The notes beneath the pieces are model-generated. The model was not told where the DNA came from. It searched no databases and saw nothing but the letters and a program-made list of their open reading frames with translations. Position numbers and translations under genes: made by a program. DNA of 64,000 bases. It comes from Mucilaginibacter sp. OK283 (lineage in GTDB: Bacteria > Bacteroidota > Bacteroidia > Sphingobacteriales > Sphingobacteriaceae). Shown one piece after another: positions 34,981 to 43,512 of this stretch. Where the stretch lies: the NCBI RefSeq assembly GCF_900110415.1, contig NZ_FODR01000003.1, positions 596,187 to 660,186 of the forward strand, given 5' to 3'. Numbering within the stretch: position 1 is the first letter of the stretch; every line of letters begins with the position of its first letter.

Positions 34981-35949
34981 TTACGTCTTATTTACAAATC
35001 CGACGATATCATCCTCAGGCATATCATTCATGCATTTAAAATGCCCCAGCGGGCATTTCTCCAACCCGAATTTTGAGCATGGGCGGCAATCCAGGTCGAT
35101 GCCGGCAACCAGTACATCTTTAACCATATAGGGTTGTACGCCAAGCAGCTCGGGTACGGTGCCGCCCCAAACAGATACAATGGGTTTGTTAAAAGCTTCG
35201 GCAATGTGGGTAAGGCCGGTGTCAAAACCTATGATACTTTCGGCTTTGGATACCAGGTAAACCGATTCGTCCAGAGTGGTTAGCCCGCAGGCATTATAGA
35301 TATGAGTACCGATGGCAGCGGCGACGATATCGCCATTAGCTTTAACATCATTACCGCCCAATAGCACAACAGGCAATTTAAGCTGACTGCAAATACTGAT
35401 GATTTTTTCATTCGGCATCCGTTTGGTGAAATGCGTGGCGCCTATTACAAAGGCGATATAGCCGTTTTGATGCGACGGGGGAAGTAGTTTACTTAGCTGA
35501 TGCTCGGCTTTAACGTAGTAATCAATGGGCTGGCCATCGTTGGTAACGCCCAATGGTTTTGCGGCTTCCAGGTACCTGTCAACCAGGTGGGTAGGGGCGA
35601 TAAGCTTTAATTTAAATTTTAAGCTGAGCCATTTCCTTATGGGTTGCTTTTTGTAGGTTGTGGCTTTTATGCCCGTGCGCAGTTTAATAATTGCGGTGCG
35701 CAGGTTGTTATGTAAATCGACAATATGATCGTATTTTTCGGCCTTAATGTCGTTAATAGTATCTGAAAGCGAAGGTTTTAGCAGCAGTAGTTTATCAATA
35801 TACGGATTGTTGTCATAAATATACTTAAACGCAGGCTTTGTTAAAAAGTGAACTTCGGCGTTGGGAACCTGCTTTTTAATACAACGTACAATGGGGGTTG
35901 TATATATAATATCACCCATCGAACTAAAGCGGATTACCAGTATCTTCAT
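34981..35949 (-). CDS. Glycosyltransferase family 9 (heptosyltransferase-like)
   Basis: A 322-residue GT9 enzyme. The N-terminus MKILVIRFSSMGDIIYTTPIVRCIKK is characteristic, as are DHIVDLHNNLRT and the C-terminal VSVWGGTVPELLGVQPY acceptor or donor region. The cysteine group CRPCSKFGLEKCPLGHFKCM is seen in Bacteroidota members. It probably transfers heptose from an ADP-activated donor to the LPS core. The location just downstream of the heptose adenylyltransferase gene (12 bp) supports this. Confidence 0.92.
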   Translation of the reverse strand: MKILVIRFSSMGDIIYTTPIVRCIKKQVPNAEVHFLTKPAFKYIYDNNPYIDKLLLLKPSLSDTINDIKAEKYDHIVDLHNNLRTAIIKLRTGIKATTYKKQPIRKWLSLKFKLKLIAPTHLVDRYLEAAKPLGVTNDGQPIDYYVKAEHQLSKLLPPSHQNGYIAFVIGATHFTKRMPNEKIISICSQLKLPVVLLGGNDVKANGDIVAAAIGTHIYNACGLTTLDESVYLVSKAESIIGFDTGLTHIAEAFNKPIVSVWGGTVPELLGVQPYMVKDVLVAGIDLDCRPCSKFGLEKCPLGHFKCMNDMPEDDIVGFVNKT

Positions 35950-35961
35950 GTTGCTGCCGTA

Positions 35962-36465
35962 TCAGGAAATTTGGTTCCTGATTTTGTTGATTATCGACGT
36001 TGAGGAATAGCCTTCTACAAAATTAATGGTTTTAACCTCGCCGCCGTTGGCTATTACTTCTTTGGCCCCAACTATATTCTCTACTGAATAATCGGCGCCT
36101 TTTACCAAATAGTCGGGTAGCAGGGTACTGATTAAATTTAGCGGTGTATCTTCCTCAAACACAACTATGCCATCTACAAAAAACAATGCCGCTAATATTG
36201 CTGCGCGGCTATTTTGGTCGTTAACCGGCCTGCTTTCGCCCTTGATGCGTCTCACAGAGCTATCGGCATTAAGCCCGATGATCAGTTTATCGCCCAGTTC
36301 GGCAGCTTTGGCCAGGTAGGTAATGTGGCCAATATGCAATAAATCGAACACGCCATTGGTAAATACCACTTTTTTTCCTTCGCTTTGCCAGCTTTGTACC
36401 AGGGTTTTAAGCGATGACAAATCATTAATTTTTCCGGTAAGTGTTTTTTCGAGGTCGATTCTCAT
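35962..36465 (-). CDS. rfaE2: D-glycero-beta-D-manno-heptose 1-phosphate adenylyltransferase
   Basis: A 167-residue cytidylyltransferase-like protein. The nucleotidyltransferase motif is VFTNGVFDLLHIGHITYLAKAA, with HIGH as the catalytic element, and the second motif is GYSSTSIINKIR. It corresponds to the C-terminal domain of E. coli HldE as a separate protein. The frame is open upstream into the gmhA gene, but MRIDLEKTL at 36465 is preferred, leaving 43 bp between them. It makes ADP-heptose from heptose 1-phosphate and ATP. Confidence 0.92.
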   Translation of the reverse strand: MRIDLEKTLTGKINDLSSLKTLVQSWQSEGKKVVFTNGVFDLLHIGHITYLAKAAELGDKLIIGLNADSSVRRIKGESRPVNDQNSRAAILAALFFVDGIVVFEEDTPLNLISTLLPDYLVKGADYSVENIVGAKEVIANGGEVKTINFVEGYSSTSIINKIRNQIS

Positions 36466-36508
36466 TATCTTGCTTTTGGGTAGAGGGTTTGTTGTGTCTT
36501 TATATTTT

Positions 36509-37066
36509 TTAATCAAACATGTTATCAACCGCCTGGCACATGATATGGCCTATCAGGATATGCATTTCCTGGATGCGGGCTGTGGTATTTGATGGTACAA
36601 CAATGTTTAAATCGCAATTGCCATTCATTTTACCGCCATCCCTGCCCGATAACCCTAAAGTTTTGCAGCCATATTGCGCAGCAGTTTCAAAGGCATTTAA
36701 AATTCCCTGGCTATTGCCGCTGGTAGATATGCCGATAAACAGATCGCCCGGTTTGGCATATGCCTCAACCTGGCGTGCAAATACCCTATCGTAATGGTAA
36801 TCATTGGCAATAGCCGTTATAGCCGAAGTGTCGACGGTTAAAGCAATCCCAGGAAAAGCTTTTCGTTCCTTTACAAACCGGCCGGTTAATTCGGCCGCAA
36901 GGTGCTGTGCGTCTGCCGCACTGCCGCCATTACCGGCAAATAATACCTTGTTGCCATTTTTTAAAGTAGTGGTCATCATTTCACAGGCTGTTTCAATATC
37001 ACCCTGCAGGGTGTCAATTACCCGTTGTATCGTGTTTTGATGATCTATAAGTTCTTTTAAAACCAT
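36509..37066 (-). CDS. gmhA: Sedoheptulose 7-phosphate isomerase
   Basis: A 185-residue SIS-domain protein of the usual GmhA length. The active-site region FAGNGGSAADAQHLAAELTGRFVKERKAFP is highly conserved, and GISTSGNSQGILNAFETA forms the phosphate-binding loop. QEMHILIGHIMCQAVD near the end supplies the conserved catalytic His. It converts sedoheptulose 7-phosphate to D-glycero-D-manno-heptose 7-phosphate, the first step of ADP-heptose synthesis. The kinase gene lies upstream and the adenylyltransferase downstream. Confidence 0.95.
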   Translation of the reverse strand: MVLKELIDHQNTIQRVIDTLQGDIETACEMMTTTLKNGNKVLFAGNGGSAADAQHLAAELTGRFVKERKAFPGIALTVDTSAITAIANDYHYDRVFARQVEAYAKPGDLFIGISTSGNSQGILNAFETAAQYGCKTLGLSGRDGGKMNGNCDLNIVVPSNTTARIQEMHILIGHIMCQAVDNMFD

Positions 37067-37136
37067 TTTATAGTTTTGGGTTTTGTGTTGTCAGTTTGGA
37101 ATTTTTTTTTGAACTGGTTTTACCTTGTTCAAAAAA

Positions 37137-37171
37137 AGCTTTCTGCTTTAAGCCTTCGGCTTTCAGCTCAT
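37137..37171. repeat. Heptad array (word AGCTTTC) overlapping the heptose kinase stop
   Basis: Five heptads: AGCTTTC, TGCTTTA, AGCCTTC, GGCTTTC, AGCTCAT. The stop codon of the kinase (TCA on the plus strand, 37163-37165) is inside the fourth and fifth heptads, so the last codons of the gene derive from the array. Confidence 0.8.
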
Positions 37172-38146
37172 TCCCATATCCTCAATAATTTCGTCGATAG
37201 TTGTTGTGGCGCTGCCTACGTGGCGTATCACTATTGCTGCCGCGTGGTTTGCTAACTCACATGCTTCTTCAACAGATAATCCGGAGGCGATAAAATAGGT
37301 CATGGTTGCCAAAACCGTATCACCGGCACCGGTTACGTCAAACACTTCGGTGGCTTTTACAGGCAAGGCTGTGTACTCCGTTTCGCTTAATATCACCATC
37401 CCTTCTTCCGATAGAGTAACCACGATGTATTCAGAGCCCGTTTGTCCAAAAATAACTTTCGATGCCTCCTGCAGGCTTTCAATCGAATTTATCTTTTCTA
37501 CTTTAGCTGCTTCGGCCAGTTCCTTACGGTTTGGTTTGATAATAAATGCACCTTTATACTTTTCGTAATTGAGTCCCTTCGGGTCAATTACCACTTTTTT
37601 ACCCTGCTTGGTAGCCTCGATGATAACTCTTTGGGTTAACGATGGCGAAAAAAGGCCTTTGTTGTAATCAGACAATATTACCATATCGGCCTGTTCAATA
37701 TATTTGCCTAATTTGCCAATCAATTCATCTTCAATAGCTGCAGAAACGGTATCTGTTACCTCCCTATCCACCCGCACCAGTTGGTGACTGCCTGCCAATA
37801 CCCTGGTTTTAACCGTAGTGGGGCGGCTGCTATCCTTAATAATACTGAGTGTTTGTACCCCTTCGTTAGCCAGGATATCAAATACCTGTATTGCTGCAGC
37901 ATCATCACCAATTACGCCGGCTACAGAAACGCCGGCGCCAAGGGATACCAGGTTTTGCACTACGTTACCAGCACCGCCAAGGGTGTAGGTTTCTTTTTTT
38001 ACGTTCACAATGGGCACCGGAGCCTCTGGCGAAAGCCTTGTGGCTCCGCCTATTATATAATGGTCAACCATCAAATCTCCTATAACGAGTATTTTCGGTT
38101 TTACTCCTGATGATTGTATGGCGTGTACTTTATTCTTTAAGCTCAT
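37163..38146 (-). CDS. rfaE1: D-glycero-beta-D-manno-heptose-7-phosphate kinase (PfkB family)
   Basis: A 327-residue sugar kinase corresponding to the N-terminal domain of HldE. It has the PfkB signatures LGGAGNVVQNLVSLGA near residue 50 and DVTGAGDTVLATMTYFIA near residue 275 with the catalytic Asp. It should phosphorylate heptose 7-phosphate at C1. A Met five codons upstream (38161) is possible, but MTNEL there is encoded by TCATTAG repeats, so MSLKNK is preferred. The order kinase, gmhA, adenylyltransferase, GT9 covers most of ADP-heptose synthesis; GmhB phosphatase and the epimerase HldD are not in this window. Confidence 0.92.
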   Translation of the reverse strand: MSLKNKVHAIQSSGVKPKILVIGDLMVDHYIIGGATRLSPEAPVPIVNVKKETYTLGGAGNVVQNLVSLGAGVSVAGVIGDDAAAIQVFDILANEGVQTLSIIKDSSRPTTVKTRVLAGSHQLVRVDREVTDTVSAAIEDELIGKLGKYIEQADMVILSDYNKGLFSPSLTQRVIIEATKQGKKVVIDPKGLNYEKYKGAFIIKPNRKELAEAAKVEKINSIESLQEASKVIFGQTGSEYIVVTLSEEGMVILSETEYTALPVKATEVFDVTGAGDTVLATMTYFIASGLSVEEACELANHAAAIVIRHVGSATTTIDEIIEDMGMS

Positions 38147-38303
38147 TAGTTCATTAGTCATTTCGCTGCGCTGTCATTAGTCATTCGCTTCGCTGTCATT
38201 GGTCATTCGCTGCGCTTGTCATTGGTCATTCGCTGCGCTGTCATTAGTCAATTGGCTTTTACGTTTTGCCTTTCACCTTTTACCTTTTACCTTTCGCCTC
38301 TCT
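38143..38303. repeat. Compound repeat: TCATTAG words and CCTTTNN heptads
   Basis: Five starts of TCATTRGTCATT at 38151, 38174, 38196, 38219 and 38241 are spaced 23, 22, 23 and 22 bp, separated by CGCTGCGCTG. Then 38269-38303 reads CCTTTCA, CCTTTTA, CCTTTTA, CCTTTCG, CCTCTCT in strict heptads. The polX stop codon (38287-38289) lies in the third heptad, and the heptose kinase start region lies in the TCATTAG words. Confidence 0.85.
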
Positions 38304-39966
38304 TCTTATCAAAGGCTTTTGTAATCTCTGGTAACGATAACGCATTTAGGCACATTTCCTTATATAAGCCGCCTTTTCGCGCTGCCAAAATACCGTAATG
38401 CATATCCAGGTGGCCATCCAGGCGGTGGGCATCCGGATTGATTGATAGCATAACACCTTTTTCAAGGGCGTATTGGTGCCAGCGCCAGTCGAGGTCGAGT
38501 CTTAACGGGTTGGCGTTTATTTCAATTACCACATTGTTGGCGGCACAGGCGTCAATTACCTTTTTATAATCAATAGGGTAACCTTTACGGCTTAATAGCA
38601 ATCTGCCGGTAGGGTGGCCCAATATGGTGGTGTATGGATTTTCAATGGCTGTTATCAGCCTCGATGTAGCCTTGGCCTCATCCATTTTTAATATAGAGTG
38701 CACCGACGCTACGATAAAATCGAATTTTTTCAATATCTCATCCGGGTAATCCAGTGAGCCATCGTACAAAATATCCGATTCGATACCTTTAAATATATGA
38801 AAGCCATCCAGCTTTTTGTTCAGGTGGTCAATTTCTTCCTGTTGTTGCAGTACGCGTTCTATGGTCAGGCCTTTGGCATAAAAAGCGCTTTTACTGTGGT
38901 CGCACATACCCAGGTATTCCAGCTTCAGGGTATCGCGGCAGTATAGGGCCATTTCTTCAACCGTGTTTACTCCATCGCTCCAGGTACTGTGGTTATGCAG
39001 GCTGCCTTTTAAATCGTGCCAGTTTATAAGTACCGGCAGCGTGTTTGTTTCGGCCTTTTCAATAAACATGGTGCCTTCGCGTAGTTCGGGCTGCATCCAG
39101 GCCAGGCCGGCTTTGGTGTATATGAGTTCTTCAGTCTCGGGCTGTTGAAGCGGGGTGTTAATGCGGTCCAAAACGGCCTGTACATGATCGTCGGTACCGG
39201 TATTTTTAAATAGCTCTAAATAGTAATCACCTTTTTCTACACAAACAATATCAACCAGCAAGCCGTTCTTCAACTCGCCCGAAATATGATTTTCATTCTG
39301 AGCTATATTTTGCAATATGTCCGATGCTAAAAAAGCATCGTAGGCAATCTTTTGGTCAATACTGCCAATCACAATCACAATTTCGGTAATGATTTCATTT
39401 AGCCTCCTGAATTCACCGGCGAAATGCTTTAAGGCACCCGGGAAAACAGCTTTTACCATGTCCATCAGCTCGTTAGCTTCTTTTTCAACCTGGGCAAACA
39501 GGAACTTGCCGTTACTGGCCATCCTGAATTCAATAGCCTTACGGATCTCTTCCTGTGTTTTCAGCCCGAAGCCTTTGGCCTCAATCAGGCGGTTTTCGTT
39601 ACAGGCGTAAAAAAGTTCCCCCGTGTTTTCAATCCCCAGCTCCTTCCATATAATAGCAACTTTTTTGGGGCCGATGCCTTTAATGTGCATCATCTCTACC
39701 ACGCCCTCTGGGGTTTGGGCAAGCATTTCTTCCATTTCGGCCATAGTACCGGTTTCAAAAAGCTCGATGATTTTGCCGGCTATGCTTTTGCCAATGCCGT
39801 CAACCTTTTCCAGTTCGGCCAGTGTTTTACCGGCAATAGGGAAGGGGAGCTTATCAACCTTAAAAGCAGCATTAGCTATCGACTTAATTTTAAAAGGGTT
39901 AACCTCATGTAACTCCATGAGTTGCGATAGTAATCGAAGTTTGCGGGCTATGGGTTTGTTTTCCAT
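38287..39966 (-). CDS. polX: PolX family DNA polymerase/3'-5' exonuclease
   Basis: A 559-residue protein. The N-terminal part (about 1-320) has the helix-hairpin-helix elements of family X (LEKVDGIGKSIAGKIIELF and MMHIKGIGPKKVAIIWKELG) and the nucleotidyltransferase fold. The C-terminal part (about 325-555) is a PHP phosphoesterase domain beginning GSLHNHSTWSDGVNTVEEMA, with further metal ligands in MCDHSKSA, FKGIESDIL and INPDAHRLDG. It fills short gaps in base-excision repair. In several Bacteroidota homologues the polymerase aspartates are degenerate, and here the SIDQKIAYDAF region also lacks a clear DxD. The final residues GER come from a repeat. Confidence 0.93.
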   Translation of the reverse strand: MENKPIARKLRLLSQLMELHEVNPFKIKSIANAAFKVDKLPFPIAGKTLAELEKVDGIGKSIAGKIIELFETGTMAEMEEMLAQTPEGVVEMMHIKGIGPKKVAIIWKELGIENTGELFYACNENRLIEAKGFGLKTQEEIRKAIEFRMASNGKFLFAQVEKEANELMDMVKAVFPGALKHFAGEFRRLNEIITEIVIVIGSIDQKIAYDAFLASDILQNIAQNENHISGELKNGLLVDIVCVEKGDYYLELFKNTGTDDHVQAVLDRINTPLQQPETEELIYTKAGLAWMQPELREGTMFIEKAETNTLPVLINWHDLKGSLHNHSTWSDGVNTVEEMALYCRDTLKLEYLGMCDHSKSAFYAKGLTIERVLQQQEEIDHLNKKLDGFHIFKGIESDILYDGSLDYPDEILKKFDFIVASVHSILKMDEAKATSRLITAIENPYTTILGHPTGRLLLSRKGYPIDYKKVIDACAANNVVIEINANPLRLDLDWRWHQYALEKGVMLSINPDAHRLDGHLDMHYGILAARKGGLYKEMCLNALSLPEITKAFDKKRGER

Positions 39967-40095
39967 AATTAAATTGAGCGGTAAAAATACAAAAAGCCAT
40001 TGTAAAGACAGTGTTGCGGGATGGTTTGTTTTGGGCATTGAATTTATAAATAAACCAATACCTGTTTTTCGGGCGGATACGGAACCTATTTAAAA

Positions 40096-40103
40096 TAAAT
40101 TTG
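40096..40103 (+). promoter_or_regulatory. Candidate -7 promoter box TAAATTTG
   Basis: TAAATTTG matches TAnnTTTG and lies 130 bases upstream of the ankyrin-protein start, 129 bases from the divergent polX start. The -33 position has only a T-run. Confidence 0.4.
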
Positions 40104-40232
40104 CCTTGGAGCGATGGTTCATGAAGTATGGAAAACTTTGTAAGTTTGGGTTGCAATGAATTTGAACTAACGCCAGTCCCTCTTTGCGCGATGGGACACG
40201 ACATTATTAATAGTCAGATAATTTCAGATACC

Positions 40233-40982
40233 ATGCCCGATTACAATCAAATCCTTTACGCCACCGAAGTACATTCTGTTGAAGGAATTAAGCAATATTT
40301 CAGTGACGGAGGAAATCCAAACGAAGTTCATGGCGGCGTGCCACTTTTTACCACGATGGTAGAGATGTATTACCGCAGCCCCCAATTTAAAGATTGTATC
40401 CGGGCATTTATTGATGCCGGTTTGGAGTTTGAAGATCAGGCGCTTTTGGCCGTACTGGCGCATGATGCCGAAAAGTTAGAATCGTGTATTATTGACGATC
40501 CACAAATAACTGTTAAAACATATGCAATACACAAAAATACCTATACACCGCTTACCGGCGCAACTTTAATGCATTACTGCGCCGAATATAATAGCCTTGC
40601 CTGCGCCCAGGTACTGTTGCAGCACGGGGCTGACTTAAACGCCAGTGCAGCCCTTGACGAATATGGTTTTGGCGGCCATACACCAATATTCCATGCTGTA
40701 AATCAAAACGGCAATAGCTCAATTGATATGCTCCACTTCCTGCTGCAAAATGGTGCCGATTTATCAATCACGGTTAAAGGACTTATTTGGGGGAAAGGGT
40801 ATGAGTGGGAAACGCTGATGCCCGCCGTTAACCCGTTAAGTTACGCTATGATGGGCTTGCTGCCACAGGTTCACCGTAAAGAGGTTACGGTAATGGAAAC
40901 AGTAAGTTTGTTATTGAAACATGCTTACGGGATTGATTACTTGCCAAATAATGTACCGAATGTTTATTTAAAAAGGGGATAG
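40233..40982 (+). CDS. Ankyrin-repeat protein
   Basis: A 249-residue protein with ankyrin repeats, best seen at about 100-170: GATLMHYCAEYNSLACAQVLLQHGADLN and HTPIFHAVNQNGNSSIDMLHFLLQNGADLS. Earlier repeats near 10-75 are degenerate (EGIKQYFSDGGNPNEVHGGVPLFTTMVEM). It has no signal peptide and is probably a cytosolic protein-binding scaffold. The frame is open for 35 more codons upstream to an ATG at 40128, so an earlier start is possible; MPDYNQILY is chosen because the repeats begin there. Confidence 0.75.
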   Translation: MPDYNQILYATEVHSVEGIKQYFSDGGNPNEVHGGVPLFTTMVEMYYRSPQFKDCIRAFIDAGLEFEDQALLAVLAHDAEKLESCIIDDPQITVKTYAIHKNTYTPLTGATLMHYCAEYNSLACAQVLLQHGADLNASAALDEYGFGGHTPIFHAVNQNGNSSIDMLHFLLQNGADLSITVKGLIWGKGYEWETLMPAVNPLSYAMMGLLPQVHRKEVTVMETVSLLLKHAYGIDYLPNNVPNVYLKRG

Positions 40983-41041
40983 GCTTAAAGTATGTGGTAC
41001 ACATTGTTGGATTTGGTAATTTTGTGATATAATTTAGAAAA

Positions 41042-41830
41042 ATGAAAATTGCCATAGCTTCGCCACCAATGCCGGCATCTATTAAAGAGGGACTGCAACA
41101 GGCCGAATTTTTGATCCAGGAAGCTGCAAATCAACAGGCCGAGATCATCTGTTTTCCCGAATCCTATCTCCCGGGTTACCCTGCTGAAGAATTTGGGGTA
41201 GAAACAAGTTCGCCCGAAAAAATGCGTTTGGCTTTAGAAGAAGTAAGCGCCATGGCGGCGAAAAATTCAATAGCTATTATTATGCCCATGGATTGGTATA
41301 CCATTGGCGGTGTTTTAAACGTAGCCCATGTAATATCAAAAACAGGCGAAATTTTAGGCTATCAAACCAAAAATCAGTTAGATCCATCTGAAGATAACAT
41401 CTGGATACCCGGAACGGAGCGCCATATTTTTGACGTAAACGGTGTTAAGTTTGGTATCACCATATGTCATGAAGGTTTCCGCTACCCCGAATCTGTACGA
41501 TGGGCGGCCCGCAATGATGCTAAAATTGTATTTCATCCGCATTGTACAGGCAGTAATGTGCAGGGAGTCGAGCTTACCGAGTGGGGCAGCAAGGATAATC
41601 CCTACTATGAAAAGGCCATTATGCTAAGGGCGATGGAAAATACCATCTATTTTGCCAGTTCGAACTACGCGTTTAAATACCCGGATTCGGCCAGCTGTAT
41701 AATTGCGCCTGATGGCACATGCATAGCTCACGAAACCTACGGTAAAATCGGTGTGATTATAACCGATATTGATCCTGGTTTAGCTACAGGCCTGCTGGCC
41801 AGAAGATTTAAACCTCAACTCTACGTTTAA
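41042..41830 (+). CDS. Carbon-nitrogen hydrolase (nitrilase superfamily)
   Basis: A 262-residue amidase-type enzyme with the catalytic triad E40 (ICFPESYLPG), K110 (GYQTKNQL) and C142 (GITICHEGFRYPE). The protein begins directly with MKIAIASPPM and ends RRFKPQLYV, about the normal length of the family. The substrate (omega-amide, carbamoyl compound or nitrile) cannot be read from sequence. It stands alone, 59 bp after the ankyrin gene, and has its own terminator. Confidence 0.9.
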   Translation: MKIAIASPPMPASIKEGLQQAEFLIQEAANQQAEIICFPESYLPGYPAEEFGVETSSPEKMRLALEEVSAMAAKNSIAIIMPMDWYTIGGVLNVAHVISKTGEILGYQTKNQLDPSEDNIWIPGTERHIFDVNGVKFGITICHEGFRYPESVRWAARNDAKIVFHPHCTGSNVQGVELTEWGSKDNPYYEKAIMLRAMENTIYFASSNYAFKYPDSASCIIAPDGTCIAHETYGKIGVIITDIDPGLATGLLARRFKPQLYV

Positions 41831-41858
41831 GAATACTATCTCCCGTTATATAATAGTG

Positions 41859-41881
41859 CACTATTGCCAATAGTGTTTTTT
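41859..41881 (+). terminator. Rho-independent terminator after the nitrilase-family gene
   Basis: CACTATT and AATAGTG form a 7-bp stem with a 3-base loop and are followed by seven T. Confidence 0.75.
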
Positions 41882-41945
41882 GGGGCTCTATGACGTTTTG
41901 TATGGGTTGTTCGATTTCAATTAGCTTCCACATAACTCTCTTCTT

Positions 41946-42213
41946 AAGGGCCATCGGCCCGATACATATTGTAGCCACGGGTTTCAACCCGTGGATGATT
42001 GGTCAAAGGACAACAAGAGTGCCATCGGCACGGCACATATTGGGGTGTAAATCCAGCTATTTTCAATTTGTTCAAGCGATATATACGCGTTGATAATATG
42101 TGCCGAACCTACAGTTGATAATATGTGCCGAACCTACAGTTCTCAATCGTTTTCTTCGTTTTTTTCCATGGGTTAAAACCCGTGGCTACAAGATTGGCCG
42201 AGGCTACGCCTCT
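41946..42213. repeat. REP-like palindrome cluster
   Basis: Several perfect hairpins: GGGCCATCGGCCC (41948-41960), CCACGGGTTT/AACCCGTGG (41976-41995), GTGCCATCGGCAC (42019-42031), CCATGGGTT/AACCCGTGG (42167-42186) and GAGGC/GCCTC (about 42200-42212). Two 25-bp direct repeats of GTTGATAATATGTGCCGAACC plus TACA lie at 42089 and 42114. Palindromes of the type GTAGCCACGGGTTTCAACCC are dispersed in many Bacteroidota genomes. No RAYT transposase is nearby. Confidence 0.75.
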
Positions 42214-42515
42214 ATTCGTGTTGAAACAAGCCCCGATGTGTCAACAAAATATATCTTTAGAAACTAATCAGCAATAGCGTCTGTATTACCCACACAAACC
42301 GTCATAGAACCTTTTTTTTGCCCAAAATGTCTTCTGGTAATTCTACCTAAAAAAGCAAGCATTTATACGCGATGCAAAACAGGTAATAACACGTTCGCGT
42401 TTGCGTGAATCTCCTGATAGATTTTTTTCGGCGCCTGCCGACTTTAGCCTCTGATTAAACAATAAAGAAATTTTGTTTCAATCAGCTAAAATTTATTTAT
42501 TAAAAATCTATCCAC
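42214..42515. other. Gene-free region upstream of the collagen-like gene
   Basis: About 300 bases without a convincing gene. AT-rich text with a T-run at 42311 and a CGCGTTTGCG near-palindrome at 42395. It probably holds the promoter and leader of the collagen-like lipoprotein gene, but no clear box was found. Confidence 0.35.
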
Positions 42516-43430
42516 ATGAAAAAAATCTATTTATTACAGTTACTGGCGGTTGTTGTATTGGCAATAACTTCTTGCGGTAAAGACGGAGCAGTAGGCCCTG
42601 CCGGGCCTGCCGGTACACAAGGTGCAGCCGGGGCAGTTGGCGCAACAGGTGCCGATGGAACCAAAATTTACTCGGGTACAACAGCCCCGGCTACAACGCT
42701 TGGTATCAATGGCGATTTTTACATCAACATCGCAACCAGCGGCTTCTACGGCCCAAAAACAGCTGCCGGCTGGGGTTCGCCTTTTAGTTTAAAGGGTGCT
42801 ACCGGGGCTACTGGCGCCACCGGCGCTGCCGGTGCCGACGGTTCGACCATTAAAAGCGGCAATGTTGCACCAAGTGCAGCTGTAGGTGCCAATGGCGATT
42901 ATTACCTGAACACTGCCACCTACTTATTTTATGGGCCAAAAATTGGCGGTACATGGCCAGCCCCAATTAACCTGAAAGGGCCAAAAGGCGATCCCGGTAC
43001 TGCAAATGTTATTTACTCTGATTGGTTTACACCGTCATCGTATGTGAAAACAACCGTTTTTAGTACAAGCACGTTTACTTTCGACGTAGCCGAACCCAAA
43101 ATAACACAGGATATATTAGATAAAGGCGTTGTTGTGGTTTATGGCAAATTAAATGGCTACAACCCGGTAATTTGGCCAACAGACCAGGTGGCTCCATTGC
43201 CCATCGTAATTAACTACTTAAGCGGTACCACTCCCGAAATTGATACCTGGTCGGGCCTTTATAGCCTCGGGAATGTACAAATCAGCATGAAAAACAATAA
43301 CAATGTGTACTCTAATATTTCAAATGCCCATAGCTACAGGTACGTAATTATACCGGGCGGGGTACACATAGCTGCTGTTAAACTTAAAAATTATAATGAA
43401 TTGAAAGCGGCGTTGCATATTCAGGATTAA
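42516..43430 (+). CDS. Collagen-like repeat lipoprotein
   Basis: A 304-residue lipoprotein (signal ending AITSC followed by GKDG). Three short collagen-like Gly-X-Y blocks lie at about 24-51 (GPAGPAGTQGAAGAVGATGA), 94-110 (GATGATGATGAAGADG) and 153-160 (GPKGDPG). Between them are two copies of a 40-residue unit with a NGDFYINIAT or NGDYYLNTAT core followed by FYGPK or LFYGPK. The C-terminal 140 residues form an all-beta domain. It is probably exposed on the cell surface; the role is unknown. A hairpin terminator follows. Confidence 0.85.
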   Translation: MKKIYLLQLLAVVVLAITSCGKDGAVGPAGPAGTQGAAGAVGATGADGTKIYSGTTAPATTLGINGDFYINIATSGFYGPKTAAGWGSPFSLKGATGATGATGAAGADGSTIKSGNVAPSAAVGANGDYYLNTATYLFYGPKIGGTWPAPINLKGPKGDPGTANVIYSDWFTPSSYVKTTVFSTSTFTFDVAEPKITQDILDKGVVVVYGKLNGYNPVIWPTDQVAPLPIVINYLSGTTPEIDTWSGLYSLGNVQISMKNNNNVYSNISNAHSYRYVIIPGGVHIAAVKLKNYNELKAALHIQD

Positions 43431-43454
43431 ATCATCCCTGTTTATCAGCTTTTT

Positions 43455-43498
43455 AAACCACTGTATGAAGATGCTTATCTTTCATATGGTGGTTTTTG
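43455..43498. terminator. Terminator between the collagen-like gene and the next gene
   Basis: AAACCAC (43455) pairs with GTGGTTT (43489), with ATGA/TCAT inside the loop, followed by five T. It serves the plus-strand gene and may also serve the converging gene. Confidence 0.65.
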
Positions 43499-43512
43499 TT
43501 CAATTAGGTCAT

